NCBI RefSeq assembly: GCF_016863095.1
Contig: NZ_BOOF01000005.1
Coordinates: 186,001-250,000 of the forward strand
Length of the DNA stretch: 64,000 nt
Origin: Microbispora siamensis
GTDB lineage: Bacteria; Actinomycetota; Actinomycetes; Streptosporangiales; Streptosporangiaceae
Reading direction: 5' to 3'
Of this stretch, positions 17,108 through 25,828 are shown piece after piece. How positions within the stretch are numbered: position 1 is the first letter of the stretch; each line of letters begins with the position of its first letter. The notes below the pieces were generated by a model, which saw only the letters and a list, made by a program, of their open reading frames with translations, was not told the DNA's origin and ran no database searches. The position numbers and the translations under genes are program-made.

Positions 17108-17704
17108 TCAGTGGAAGGGCCGCGCCATCTCGTCGAGGGCCTGCTGCATGATCTGGGAGAGCGGGCGGGCCTCCTGCTCCTCGATCCAGACGTGCGTCGC
17201 GATGCGCAACGCGACGAGGAAGGCGGCGGCCATGATCCGGCACTTCAGTTCGGCGCCCGGCTCTCCCGCCCCGTCGCGGTCGGAGATCGCCTGGACCAGT
17301 TCCCGTTCGAGTGCGGCGTGGTTGGCGAGCTGCCGGGCGAGCAGGGACGGGTGGCGCTTGGTGAGCGAAGTGCGCACCGCCCACTCCCGATCGGGCTCGC
17401 CCACGTCCTCCAGCTCGTCGCGGACGGCGCCGCGCAGCGCCTGCCAGCCCGACTCCTCCGCCGGCCGTTCGCGGATCGCCCGCACCAGGGACCGTACGCG
17501 CTCCTCCTCGCCGTACAGGAGGGCGTCCTCCTTGCTGCCGAAGTAGTTGGAGAAGGTCCGGCGCGAGATGTTGGCGGCCTCCACGATGTCGTCGACGGTG
17601 ACGTGGTCCAGCCCGCGTTCCACGGCGAGCCGCAGCGTGGCCTTGTGGATGGCCTGCCGCGTCTCGGCCTTCTTACGCTCGCGCAATCCCGCCGTCGTCT
17701 CCAT
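17108..17704 (-). CDS. TetR-family regulator of the adjacent efflux pump
   Basis: A 198-residue TetR repressor with 'LRERKKAETRQAIHKATLRL' opening, then the HTH 'VTVDDIVEAANISRRTFSNYF', a form common in regulators of DHA2 multidrug pumps. It is divergent from the MFS exporter gene at 17810 with an inverted-repeat operator between. It probably derepresses the pump when a toxic ligand binds the C-terminal domain. Confidence 0.92.
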   Translation of the reverse strand: METTAGLRERKKAETRQAIHKATLRLAVERGLDHVTVDDIVEAANISRRTFSNYFGSKEDALLYGEEERVRSLVRAIRERPAEESGWQALRGAVRDELEDVGEPDREWAVRTSLTKRHPSLLARQLANHAALERELVQAISDRDGAGEPGAELKCRIMAAAFLVALRIATHVWIEEQEARPLSQIMQQALDEMARPFH

Positions 17705-17732
17705 GGTGGGCTCAGCTTAGCCGCTGAAACAT

Positions 17733-17762
17733 TGCCCACCGCGCAAAGTTGCTCAGTGGGCA
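17733..17762. promoter_or_regulatory. TGCCCAC/GTGGGCA inverted repeat, probable TetR operator
   Basis: TGCCCAC (17733-17739) and GTGGGCA (17756-17762) form a perfect seven-base inverted repeat with a 16-base spacer, midway between the divergent TetR and MFS genes. Confidence 0.6.
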
Positions 17763-17809
17763 TGTAATCTGAGGGCAGTTGTCCTCACCCATCCGATTGG
17801 AGGCTGCGC

Positions 17810-19396
17810 GTGAGCGCACCCACGCTGCCGGAGACGGGGGCCAAGAGCCACCGGCAGATACTCGAAGCGCTGAGCGGCCTGCTCCTCGTCCTGTTCCTCG
17901 CGATGATCAGCAGCACGGTCGTGTCCGTCTCGCTGCCCCAGATCATCGGCTCGCTCAACGGCACCCAGTCGCAGTACACCTGGGTGGTCACCGCGGCCCT
18001 GCTCACCACGACCGCCTCGACCCCGATCTGGGGCAAGCTCGCCGACCTGTTCAGCAAGAAGCTGCTGCTCGAGATCGCCATCGGCATCTTCCTGGTCGCC
18101 TCGCTGGCCTGCGGCTTCGCCCAGAACACGCCGATGCTGATCGCCTTCCGCGCGGTCCAGGGCCTGGGCATGGGCGCGCTGCAGATCCTGGTGCAGGTGA
18201 TCATCGCCGCCATGATCAGCCCGAAGGAGCGCGGCAAGTACAACGGCTACCTCGGCGCGGTCATGGCCGTGGCCACGGTCGGCGGACCGCTGCTGGGCGG
18301 CCTGATCACCGACACGTCCTGGCTGGGCTGGCGGTGGTGCTTCTTCCTGCCGATCCCGTTCACCGCGCTCGCGCTGATCGTCCTACACCGTACGCTCGAC
18401 ATCGCCTCGGTCCGCCGTCCGGGCACGTCGGTCGACTACCCCGGCGCGCTCCTCATCGCCGCCGGCGTGAGCATCCTGCTCGTCTGGGTCACCTTCGTCC
18501 GCAACTCCTTCGACTGGATCTCCTGGCAGACCTTCGCCATGGTCGGCGCCTCGGTCGTGCTGCTGGGCATCGCCGTCTGGGTGGAGTCCGTGGTCCGCGA
18601 GCCGGTCGTCCCGCTGCACGTCATCCGGCGGCGCACCCCGGCCCTCGCGATCCTGGCCAGCCTGGCCGTCGGCATGGCCATGTTCGGCGGCGCGGTCTTC
18701 CTCGGCCAGTACTTCCAGATCGGCCGCGGCTACTCCCCCACCGAGGCGGGCCTGCTCACGATCCCGATGATGCTCGGCGTCCTCGTGTCGTCCACGGTCT
18801 CGGGGCGGATGGTGTCCCGCAGCGGGCGGGTCAAGCCGTACATCCTCGTCGGCTCGATCGTGCTCACGCTCGGCTTCCTGGCCCTGTCCACCATCGACCA
18901 CGACACCTCGCTGGTCATCGTCGGAGCCGGGATGCTGGTGGTCGGCGCCGGCGTCGGCATGTCCATGCAGAACCTCGTCCTGGCCGTGCAGAACACCGTC
19001 CCGCTGCGCGAGCTGGGCGCGGCCAGCGGCGCCATCACGTTCTTCCGTTCGCTGGGCGGCACGATCGGCGTCTCGGTCCTGGGGGCGGTGCTGGCCAACC
19101 AGGTCACCGAGAACATCGCCACCGGCATGGCCAAGGCCGGCATCCGGGTGCCCGCGTCCCAGAGCAGCGGCGGCGGCAGCCTCAACATGGGGGCGCTGCC
19201 CGAGCCGATCCGCACGATCGTGCGCGCCGCCTACGGCGACGCCACCGGCCACATCTTCCTGATCTCGGCCTGCATCGCGGTCGTCGGCATCCTCGCCGTG
19301 CTGTTCCTCCCGCAGGTGCGGCTGCGCGACAGCGTGGACCTGGCCGAGCCGGCCCCCGCCGGAGCGGACGCGCCCGCCGCGGCCGAGTCCCGCTGA
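17810..19396 (+). CDS. DHA2-family (EmrB/QacA-type) MFS drug exporter
   Basis: A 528-residue protein with about 14 membrane helices. Family signatures are 'MISSTVVSVSLPQI' in helix 1, motif A 'GKLADLFSKKLLLE', 'RAVQGLGMGALQ' in helix 4 and the antiporter motif C 'AVMAVATVGGPLLGGLI' in helix 5. These pumps expel hydrophobic or cationic drugs using the proton gradient. GTG 17810 has GGAGG at 17799-17803. It is probably controlled by the divergent TetR protein. Confidence 0.93.
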   Translation: MSAPTLPETGAKSHRQILEALSGLLLVLFLAMISSTVVSVSLPQIIGSLNGTQSQYTWVVTAALLTTTASTPIWGKLADLFSKKLLLEIAIGIFLVASLACGFAQNTPMLIAFRAVQGLGMGALQILVQVIIAAMISPKERGKYNGYLGAVMAVATVGGPLLGGLITDTSWLGWRWCFFLPIPFTALALIVLHRTLDIASVRRPGTSVDYPGALLIAAGVSILLVWVTFVRNSFDWISWQTFAMVGASVVLLGIAVWVESVVREPVVPLHVIRRRTPALAILASLAVGMAMFGGAVFLGQYFQIGRGYSPTEAGLLTIPMMLGVLVSSTVSGRMVSRSGRVKPYILVGSIVLTLGFLALSTIDHDTSLVIVGAGMLVVGAGVGMSMQNLVLAVQNTVPLRELGAASGAITFFRSLGGTIGVSVLGAVLANQVTENIATGMAKAGIRVPASQSSGGGSLNMGALPEPIRTIVRAAYGDATGHIFLISACIAVVGILAVLFLPQVRLRDSVDLAEPAPAGADAPAAAESR

Positions 19397-19431
19397 GCCC
19401 TGCCCCCTGAGGCCTGCCCCCTGAGCCCGGT

Positions 19432-19476
19432 CCCCGGGTACGGCTCCCGTGCGTGAGCGGGAGGCCGTGCCCGGGG
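19432..19476. terminator. Hairpin between MFS exporter and pnkp
   Basis: A stem of about 17 pairs (19432-19448 with 19459-19476, one bulge and one G-T type pair) with a ten-base loop lies between the converging MFS and pnkp genes. Confidence 0.65.
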
Positions 19477-19487
19477 GCCGTCCGGTC

Positions 19488-21986
19488 TCACAGGCGGGGA
19501 TCGACCGGCTCGGACTCCAGCGCGAGGACGGCGAAGACCGCCTCGTGGATCCGCCACAGCGGCTCACCCTCGGCCAGGCGCGTCAGCGCCTCCAGGCCGA
19601 GCGCGTGCTCCCGCAGCGCGAGGGACCGCTTCCTGCCGGTGAACCTGCGCCGCAGAACGTCGAGCGACTCGGTGTAGTCGGGGCCGTAGATGATCCGCAG
19701 GTACTCCCTGCCGCGCACCTTCACGCCCGGCTGCACCCGTCCCTCCCCGTGGCCGGACGGGTGCGCGGCAGGTTTGACCACCATGCCCTCGCCCCCGGCC
19801 TCGGTCAGCGCCGTCCACCACCCGACCGCCGCCTCCCGCTCCTCCGGCGAGTCGAGGGAGACGAAGACGTGGCGGGTCGGCGTGACGAGCGGCGAGTCCA
19901 TCAGGCCGAGCGTCTTCAGGTGCCACTCGTGCGGCTCCTCCACCGCCGTCGCCCTGCCCTCGCAGGCGAGGACCTGGAACGGCGCGAGCCGTACGCCGTC
20001 GAGACCCGAGACCGGCCAGCAGTAACGGGCATAGGCGTCGCGGAACCGGGCAGCGTTGTGGGCACGGCGGCGGGTGCGGTCGAGCAGAGCGCCTACATCC
20101 AGGCCACGTCCCGCCGCCGACTCCAGCGCCGCGACCGCCTCGGGCAGCGCCACCCGGGCGGCCGCACCCACCGAGGCGTACTGGTCGCGGATCAGTCCCT
20201 CCGCCTTGGCCGACCACGGCAGCAGCTCGCAGTCGAGCACCACCCAGTCGGTCTCCAGCGCCTCCCACAGCGGCGCGGCCGCCTCGCGCAGCCGGTCCAC
20301 CAGCTCCGGCACGCGCTCGTCGAAGAAAGGCCGCCCGGTGCGGGTGTAGACGCTGCCCGTCGTGCCGTCGGCGACGCCGAAGCGGCGGGCCGCGGCCTCC
20401 GGCGTCCGCGCCAGCACGGCGATCGCCCGCGAGCCCATGTGCTTCTCCTCGCACACCACCCGGGTCACCCCCGCCCGGGCGAACTCGTCGAACGCCTCGG
20501 CCGGGTGCTCCAGGTAGCCCTCCAGCGCGGAGGTCTCCGGCGGGGCCATGGTCGGCGGCAGGTAGACCAGCCAGCGGGGGTCCACGGCGAACCGGCTCAT
20601 GATCTCCAGCGCGGCGCGGGAGTTCTCCTCCGCGATCCTGATCCGGCCGCCGAACCGCGTCTCCACGAAGCGGGTGCCGTCCACGTCGCCGATGTCCAAG
20701 ACGCCGGGGTCGCGGGCGGGGGCGGCCGCGGCCAGCGGCCGCACCGGCTCGTACCAGACCTTCTCCGCCGGGACCGAGACGAGCTCGCGCTCGGGGTAGC
20801 GGAGGGCGGTCAGCCGCCCGCCGAAGACCACGCCGGTGTCGAGGCAGATCGTGTTGTTGACCCACTCCGGCTCGGGCACCGGGGTGTGGCCGTAGACGAC
20901 CATGGCCCGCCCCCGGTAGTCGTTCGCCCAGGGGTAGCGCACCGGCAGGCCGTACTCGTCGGTCTCCCCTGTCGTGTCGCCGTACAGGGCGAACGCCCGC
21001 ACCCGCCCGGAGGCCCGCCCGTGGTAGGCCTCCTTGAGCCCGGCGTGCGCGACCACCAGCCTGCCGCCGTCGAGGCGGTAGTGGCTGATGAGACCGTCCA
21101 TGAACGTCCTGGCCGCCGCGCGGAACTCCTCCGGCTCGGCGTCGAGCTGCTCCAGCGACCGCTCCAGGCCGTGGGCGACCCGCACCTTGCGGCCGTCGAG
21201 GGCCCGCACCAGCTTCTGCTCGTGGTTGCCGCACACGCACAGCGCGGTTCCGGCCTCGACCATGCTCATGACCAGCCGCAGCACGCCCGGCGTGTCCGGG
21301 CCGCGGTCGACCAGGTCGCCGACGAAGACGGCCGTACGCCCCTCGGGGTGGACGGCGCCGTCCGGCCCGACCTCCCAGCCGAGCTTCACCAGCAGGGACT
21401 CCAGCTCGGCCCGGCAGCCGTGCACGTCGCCGATGATGTCGAACGGCCCGGTGAGGTGGGTCTTGTCGGTCCACGCCTTCTCGTACGTGATGGTGACGTC
21501 GTCCATCTCGTCGCCGCGCAGCACGTGGACCCGGCGGAAGCCGTCCCTGGCGATCTTGCCGAGCGACCGGCGCAGCTCCTTACGCTGCCGGGTGATCACG
21601 TGGGGGCCGAAGGCCCGGTCGGGGCGGGCCGCGTTGCGGGCGCGCGCCACCTCCTCCGGCACGTCGAGCACGATCGCGTCGGCCAGCACGTCGTGCGATC
21701 TGGCCAGCTCGATGAGCTTCTTGCGGGCCTCCCACTGCACGTTGGTCGCGTCCACCACCGTGAGCAGCCCGCGCCGCAGGCGGATGCCCACGATGTGGTG
21801 GAGCAGGTCGAACGCCTCGGGCGTGGCCGTCTGGTCGTTCTCGTCGTCGGCGACCAGGCCGCGGCAGAAGTCGGACGAGACGACCTGTGTGGGCGCGAAG
21901 TGCCGGGCCGCGAACGTCGACTTGCCGCTCCCGGAGATGCCGACGAGCACCACCAGCGACAGCTCCGGCACGCTGATCTCGGTCAC
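19488..21986 (-). CDS. pnkp: Bacterial polynucleotide kinase-phosphatase-ligase of RNA repair (Pnkp)
   Basis: An 832-residue three-domain RNA-repair enzyme. An N-terminal 5'-kinase has the P-loop GISGSGKST at 16-24. A central metallophosphoesterase 2',3'-phosphatase has 'IGDVHGC', 'VGDLVDRGPDT' and 'CGNHEQ' in order. The C-terminal adenylyltransferase/ligase has the nucleotidyl-lysine motif 'EEKHMGSRA'. It heals and seals broken RNA such as ribotoxin-cleaved tRNA, with Hen1 methylating the 3' end before ligation. The GTG at 21986 overlaps the hen1 stop as GTGA, so the two are translationally coupled. Length agrees with known Pnkp proteins. Confidence 0.95.
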   Translation of the reverse strand: MTEISVPELSLVVLVGISGSGKSTFAARHFAPTQVVSSDFCRGLVADDENDQTATPEAFDLLHHIVGIRLRRGLLTVVDATNVQWEARKKLIELARSHDVLADAIVLDVPEEVARARNAARPDRAFGPHVITRQRKELRRSLGKIARDGFRRVHVLRGDEMDDVTITYEKAWTDKTHLTGPFDIIGDVHGCRAELESLLVKLGWEVGPDGAVHPEGRTAVFVGDLVDRGPDTPGVLRLVMSMVEAGTALCVCGNHEQKLVRALDGRKVRVAHGLERSLEQLDAEPEEFRAAARTFMDGLISHYRLDGGRLVVAHAGLKEAYHGRASGRVRAFALYGDTTGETDEYGLPVRYPWANDYRGRAMVVYGHTPVPEPEWVNNTICLDTGVVFGGRLTALRYPERELVSVPAEKVWYEPVRPLAAAAPARDPGVLDIGDVDGTRFVETRFGGRIRIAEENSRAALEIMSRFAVDPRWLVYLPPTMAPPETSALEGYLEHPAEAFDEFARAGVTRVVCEEKHMGSRAIAVLARTPEAAARRFGVADGTTGSVYTRTGRPFFDERVPELVDRLREAAAPLWEALETDWVVLDCELLPWSAKAEGLIRDQYASVGAAARVALPEAVAALESAAGRGLDVGALLDRTRRRAHNAARFRDAYARYCWPVSGLDGVRLAPFQVLACEGRATAVEEPHEWHLKTLGLMDSPLVTPTRHVFVSLDSPEEREAAVGWWTALTEAGGEGMVVKPAAHPSGHGEGRVQPGVKVRGREYLRIIYGPDYTESLDVLRRRFTGRKRSLALREHALGLEALTRLAEGEPLWRIHEAVFAVLALESEPVDPRL

Positions 21987-23476
21987 GGCCGCTCCTCCCT
22001 CCTGCTGAAGACCGCCATCTGGGTGGGCGGGCCGACCTCGGGGTCGTCCTCGCCGACCGGCCGCAGATCGGCGGCGTAGCCGTACGTCTCGCACACGCCC
22101 TGCACCCACCGGGCGAACTCCGCCCGGCTCCACTCGAACCGGTGGTCGGGGTGACGGCGGGCCCCCGCGAGCAGCTCGTACCTGACGTTGTGCTCCACGT
22201 TGGGCGTGGTGACGATCACATTTGCGGGCCGCGCCGTGCCGAAGACCACGCGTTCGAGCGCGGGCAGCCGCGGCGGGTCCACGTGCTCGACGACCTCCAT
22301 CAGCACTGCGGCGTCGTATCCGGCCAGGCGCGCGTCGGTGTACGTCAGCGAGCCCTGGAAAAGCTCCAGCCTGGCCCGCTTGGCGTCCGGCAGCCGGTCG
22401 GCGCGCAGGCGGCGCTTGGCCAGCGCGAGCGCGCGGGCCGACACGTCCATGCCGGCCACCTTGGCGAAGGCCGGCCTGGCCAGCAGCGCCGACAGCAGCT
22501 GCCCCGAGCCGCAGCCGAGGTCGAGCACGGTGCGCGCGCCGACCTCCTCGAGCGCCGCCACGACGGCCTCCCGGCGCAGCGTGTTCAGCGGCACCCGCTC
22601 CTCGCCGGACCCGTCACCCGGGGTGGGCTCGGCGGCGCCGGACTCCTCCTGCCCGGCTTCGTCGGCCGGTGCGGCGAGAGCGGGGGCCTCGACGCCCGGC
22701 TCCTCCTCCACCGGCGGGTCCAGGCTCTCCTCCACGTCGTCGCCGAGCTCGGCGAGACGGGCGAAGGCTGCGCGAGTCAGCGCCCACCTCCGGCCGAGAT
22801 AGCGGCGGGTGATCAGCCCCTTGTCCGGATGGCCCGCCAGCCAGCCCTCCCCCGCGCGGACGAGCTTGTCGACCTCGTCGCCCGCCAGCCAGTAGTGCTT
22901 GGCGTCGTCCAGCACGGGGAGCAGGACGTACAGGTGGTTGAGCGCGTCGGCCAGGCGCACGTCGCCGCGCAGCGCGAGCCGTACGTACCGGGACTCGCCC
23001 CATTCGGGGAACCCGGGGTCCAGCGGCACGGCCTCGGCGCCGACCTCCCAGCCCAGCGGCCCGAACAGCCGGTGCGCGAGATCGGCCCCTCCCCGGCACG
23101 GCAGCGCGGGCAGGCCGATCTCCAGCGGGATCGGCCCGTCCGCGAGGTCCTGCCGGGAGGCGCACCGCCCGGTCCGCGCCGTGCGGAACACGTCGGCGAG
23201 CGCCGACGCGAGCAGGGAGGACGCGGCGTACGGCCGGTCGTTGACGTATTGCCCGAGGGAGAAGTCGGGCGAGGACGAGCCCCGCGAACGGGCCAGCCGC
23301 ACGGGGTCGACCTCCAGCAGCAGCGCCGCGGTGCACCGGTCCTCGCCCGCCTCCGGGTAGAAGACCCGCGCGGTGCCGAACGACTGCTCGAACTCCTGCA
23401 CCCGATCGGGATGCTTGTGCAGGAGGAAGCCGAGGTCCGTGGCGGGCCGCAGAGTCGTCGAGATCGTGAGGAGCAC
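21983..23476 (-). CDS. hen1: 3'-terminal RNA ribose 2'-O-methyltransferase Hen1
   Basis: A 497-residue protein. The N-terminal half (about 1-240) is the bacterial Hen1 domain that partners Pnkp and activates its ligase. An acidic linker follows, then a SAM methyltransferase with 'VLDLGCGSGQLLSALL' for SAM and the Mn-binding set 'EVVEH' plus 'TPNVEHN' that defines Hen1 enzymes. It adds a 2'-O-methyl to the 3' end of a break so that repaired RNA resists re-cleavage. The start is GTG 23476; its stop overlaps the pnkp start. No cognate ribotoxin is next to the operon, although a MazF-like RNase lies 18 kb away. Confidence 0.94.
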   Translation of the reverse strand: MLLTISTTLRPATDLGFLLHKHPDRVQEFEQSFGTARVFYPEAGEDRCTAALLLEVDPVRLARSRGSSSPDFSLGQYVNDRPYAASSLLASALADVFRTARTGRCASRQDLADGPIPLEIGLPALPCRGGADLAHRLFGPLGWEVGAEAVPLDPGFPEWGESRYVRLALRGDVRLADALNHLYVLLPVLDDAKHYWLAGDEVDKLVRAGEGWLAGHPDKGLITRRYLGRRWALTRAAFARLAELGDDVEESLDPPVEEEPGVEAPALAAPADEAGQEESGAAEPTPGDGSGEERVPLNTLRREAVVAALEEVGARTVLDLGCGSGQLLSALLARPAFAKVAGMDVSARALALAKRRLRADRLPDAKRARLELFQGSLTYTDARLAGYDAAVLMEVVEHVDPPRLPALERVVFGTARPANVIVTTPNVEHNVRYELLAGARRHPDHRFEWSRAEFARWVQGVCETYGYAADLRPVGEDDPEVGPPTQMAVFSRREERP

Positions 23477-23556
23477 CCGGCAAAGTGTGCCGGATGCCCC
23501 CTTCGACCGGCTATGGCTTTTCCGACCTGTGGCTCAGATGTGCGGTAGCGCTCATT

Positions 23557-24474
23557 TCACACGTGCGGCAACACTTCGGCCGCGATCAGCTCCAGGTGCT
23601 CCAGGTCGTCCAGGTCGAGGACCTGGAGGTAGAGACGCTCGGCGCCCATCTCGGCGAACCGGCCGATCTTGTCCATGATCTCCTGCGGGGTGCCCGCCAG
23701 CCCGTTGACGCGCAGCTCGTCGACCTTGCGGCCGATGTTGGCGGCCCGCCGGGCGATCTCCGCCTCGTCCCGCCCGGCGCAGACGACCTGCGCCGCCGAC
23801 AGCAGGACGGTCTCCCGCCCCGCGGCGTCGCACGCCTGCCTGACCCGGTCGAACGCCGCGGCGGTGTCCTCGGGGAGGTGGAACGGCACGTTGTACTCGT
23901 CGGCGAACCGCGCGACCAGCCGCGGCGTCCGCTTGGCGCCCCCGCCGCCGATGATGACGGGCGGCCGGGGCCGCTGCGCCGGCTTGGGCAGTCCCGGGGA
24001 GTCGGTCAGCCGGTAGTGCGCGCCCTCGAAGGAGAACGGCTTGGCCGCCGCCCACAGCCCGGTCACGATCTCGAGCTGCTCCTCCAGGCGCTCGAACCGC
24101 TCGCCGAGGGAGGGGAACGGGATCCCGTACGCCGTGTGCTCCTCCTCGAACCACCCGGTGCCGAGACCGAGCTCCACACGGCCGCCGCTCATCTGGTCCA
24201 CCTGGGCGACGCTGATCGCCAGCGGGCCGGGCAACCGGAACGTCGCGGCGCTCACCAGCGTGCCCAGCCGGATGCGCGAGGTCTCCCGGGCGAGACCGGC
24301 CAGGGTGATCCACGCGTCGGTCGGGCCCGGGCTGGGGTCGCCGTCGCCCATCCGCAGGTAGTGGTCGGACCGGAAGAACGCGTCGAACCCGAGCCGCTCG
24401 GCCGCCTGCGCCACCCTGAGCAGATCGTCGTAGCTCGCCCCCTGCTGGGGTTCGGTGAAGATCCTCAATTTCAT
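23557..24474 (-). CDS. LLM-class, probably F420-dependent, oxidoreductase
   Basis: A 305-residue TIM-barrel flavin/F420 oxidoreductase. It starts 'MKLRIFTEPQQGASYDDLLRVAQ', then shows 'GFDAFFRSDHYL', 'LGTLVSAATFRLPGPLAI' and 'GRVELGLGTGWFEEEH', all typical of luciferase-like F420 enzymes, and a later 'PPVIIGGGG'. The reaction cannot be told. ATG 24474 is preferred; an upstream in-frame extension to 24546 lacks family similarity and overlaps the divergent gene's promoter region. Confidence 0.9.
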   Translation of the reverse strand: MKLRIFTEPQQGASYDDLLRVAQAAERLGFDAFFRSDHYLRMGDGDPSPGPTDAWITLAGLARETSRIRLGTLVSAATFRLPGPLAISVAQVDQMSGGRVELGLGTGWFEEEHTAYGIPFPSLGERFERLEEQLEIVTGLWAAAKPFSFEGAHYRLTDSPGLPKPAQRPRPPVIIGGGGAKRTPRLVARFADEYNVPFHLPEDTAAAFDRVRQACDAAGRETVLLSAAQVVCAGRDEAEIARRAANIGRKVDELRVNGLAGTPQEIMDKIGRFAEMGAERLYLQVLDLDDLEHLELIAAEVLPHV

Positions 24475-24557
24475 CCGTCCATTATCCCCGCCCCCGCGCT
24501 CGCGGCTTGCTAGAGTGCGAGCCGCCTGTGCGCAACGTGTTCGCATCGCAACTCAGG

Positions 24558-25787
24558 GTGGTGAGCGTGGACTCCGCACGTCATTCCCGCGAAGCGGGCC
24601 GCCCCCCGCGCTCCCTCGTCCTCCTGGCCTCGGCCGCTCTCGTCGCGGGCACCGGCGCGGCACTGTGGGCGCTGCCCGCCGCCCCTCCCGGCGGCTGGGA
24701 CGCGACTCGCGGTGTCGAGCCCGGTGTCAAGCCCGGGGTCGAGCCGGGTGCCACGCCCACCGGTGAGCGGACCCCGGCCCCCTCGACGCCGGAGACGCTG
24801 GTCGCCGCGCGTCAGACGGTCGCCGCGCCGACCCCGCCCGCCGCCGCTCCCCTCGCCGGAGAGCCCGTGACCCGTTACCGGGGCTTCCTCGACGCCGCAG
24901 GGGAGCCTCGTCCGGAACTGCTGCGGGCGGGGGTTCGCTCGTTCGCGATCGGCCATGTCGTGGCAGGCCCCGGCGGCTGCAGTCCCCGCTGGGCCGGTGC
25001 GGTCCCACGGGGCGGGGAGCCGGTCGCCGCGCGGATCGGACGGCTGCGGGCCGACGGCGGCGAGGTGTGGCCGGCGTTCGGCGGGCCGTACGGGCAGGAG
25101 CTGTCGGTCACCTGCGAGAACCCGGCCCGGCTGCTCGCGGCCTACCGCCACGTCGTGACGGCGCTCGACCCGCCCGGCGTCGACATCGAGCCCACGGAGC
25201 CTGCGGCCCCGGCCACGGAGACGGGCCCGGCCGCAGCGACCGGCACGGCCTGGGAGACGGTCGCCCGCCGCCGCGCCGCCGTACTCGCCCGCCTGCAGCG
25301 CGAGGCGCGGACCCGGGAAGGACCGACCGGCGGGGCGGGCTCGCTCCGGGTGACGTTCACGCTTCCCGCCTCCCGGGACGGCCTGAGGTTCGCCGACCGG
25401 GAGGCGCTGCGGATCACCCGCGAGGCGGGCGTGGAGATCGAGTCGGTCGGCCTGCTCGTGCCGATGGGGTCCGGCCCCACCGCGCTCCACGGCCTGGCCG
25501 TGGCCGCCCGGGCGGCGCGCCCGCAGATCGCGGCGGCGCTGGGCGTCACGCCGGACGCGACGTGGCGGCGCATGGGCCTGGCGCCCGTCCTCGCCGGCTC
25601 CCGCGACCTGGGGCCGGGCGAGGCGGCGCGGCTGGCGGCGTTCCGGGCCCGCAACGGCCTGGCCTGGCTGTCCGTGCGGGGCGCCCGTCCCTCGGAGCAG
25701 GTCCTGCGGATCCTCGCGGGGCCGTCCTCAGCGGCCCCACCCGTCACGAGATCACATCCCACGCCGGACGGCTACCCCACCCCCTGA
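24558..25787 (+). CDS. Secreted GH18-like glycoside hydrolase-fold protein
   Basis: A protein of about 409 residues. A signal peptide or membrane anchor ('SLVLLASAALVAGTGAALWALPA') is followed by a Pro/Thr linker and an alpha/beta domain with 'YRGFLDA', 'SFAIGHVVAGPGGCSPRWAG', 'WPAFGGPYGQEL' and 'LDPPGVDIEP'. The last resembles the GH18 DGxDxDxE motif but keeps only the first and third Asp and the Glu, with Gly at the second Asp. An Ala/Thr/Pro insertion follows. Three in-frame GTG codons (24558, 24561, 24567) could each be the start. It may be an active chitinase-like enzyme or a binding protein. Confidence 0.65.
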   Translation: MVSVDSARHSREAGRPPRSLVLLASAALVAGTGAALWALPAAPPGGWDATRGVEPGVKPGVEPGATPTGERTPAPSTPETLVAARQTVAAPTPPAAAPLAGEPVTRYRGFLDAAGEPRPELLRAGVRSFAIGHVVAGPGGCSPRWAGAVPRGGEPVAARIGRLRADGGEVWPAFGGPYGQELSVTCENPARLLAAYRHVVTALDPPGVDIEPTEPAAPATETGPAAATGTAWETVARRRAAVLARLQREARTREGPTGGAGSLRVTFTLPASRDGLRFADREALRITREAGVEIESVGLLVPMGSGPTALHGLAVAARAARPQIAAALGVTPDATWRRMGLAPVLAGSRDLGPGEAARLAAFRARNGLAWLSVRGARPSEQVLRILAGPSSAAPPVTRSHPTPDGYPTP

Positions 25788-25828
25788 CCGGCGCCCCGTC
25801 GCTTCCGGCCCGCGCGAGCGGGGACGCC

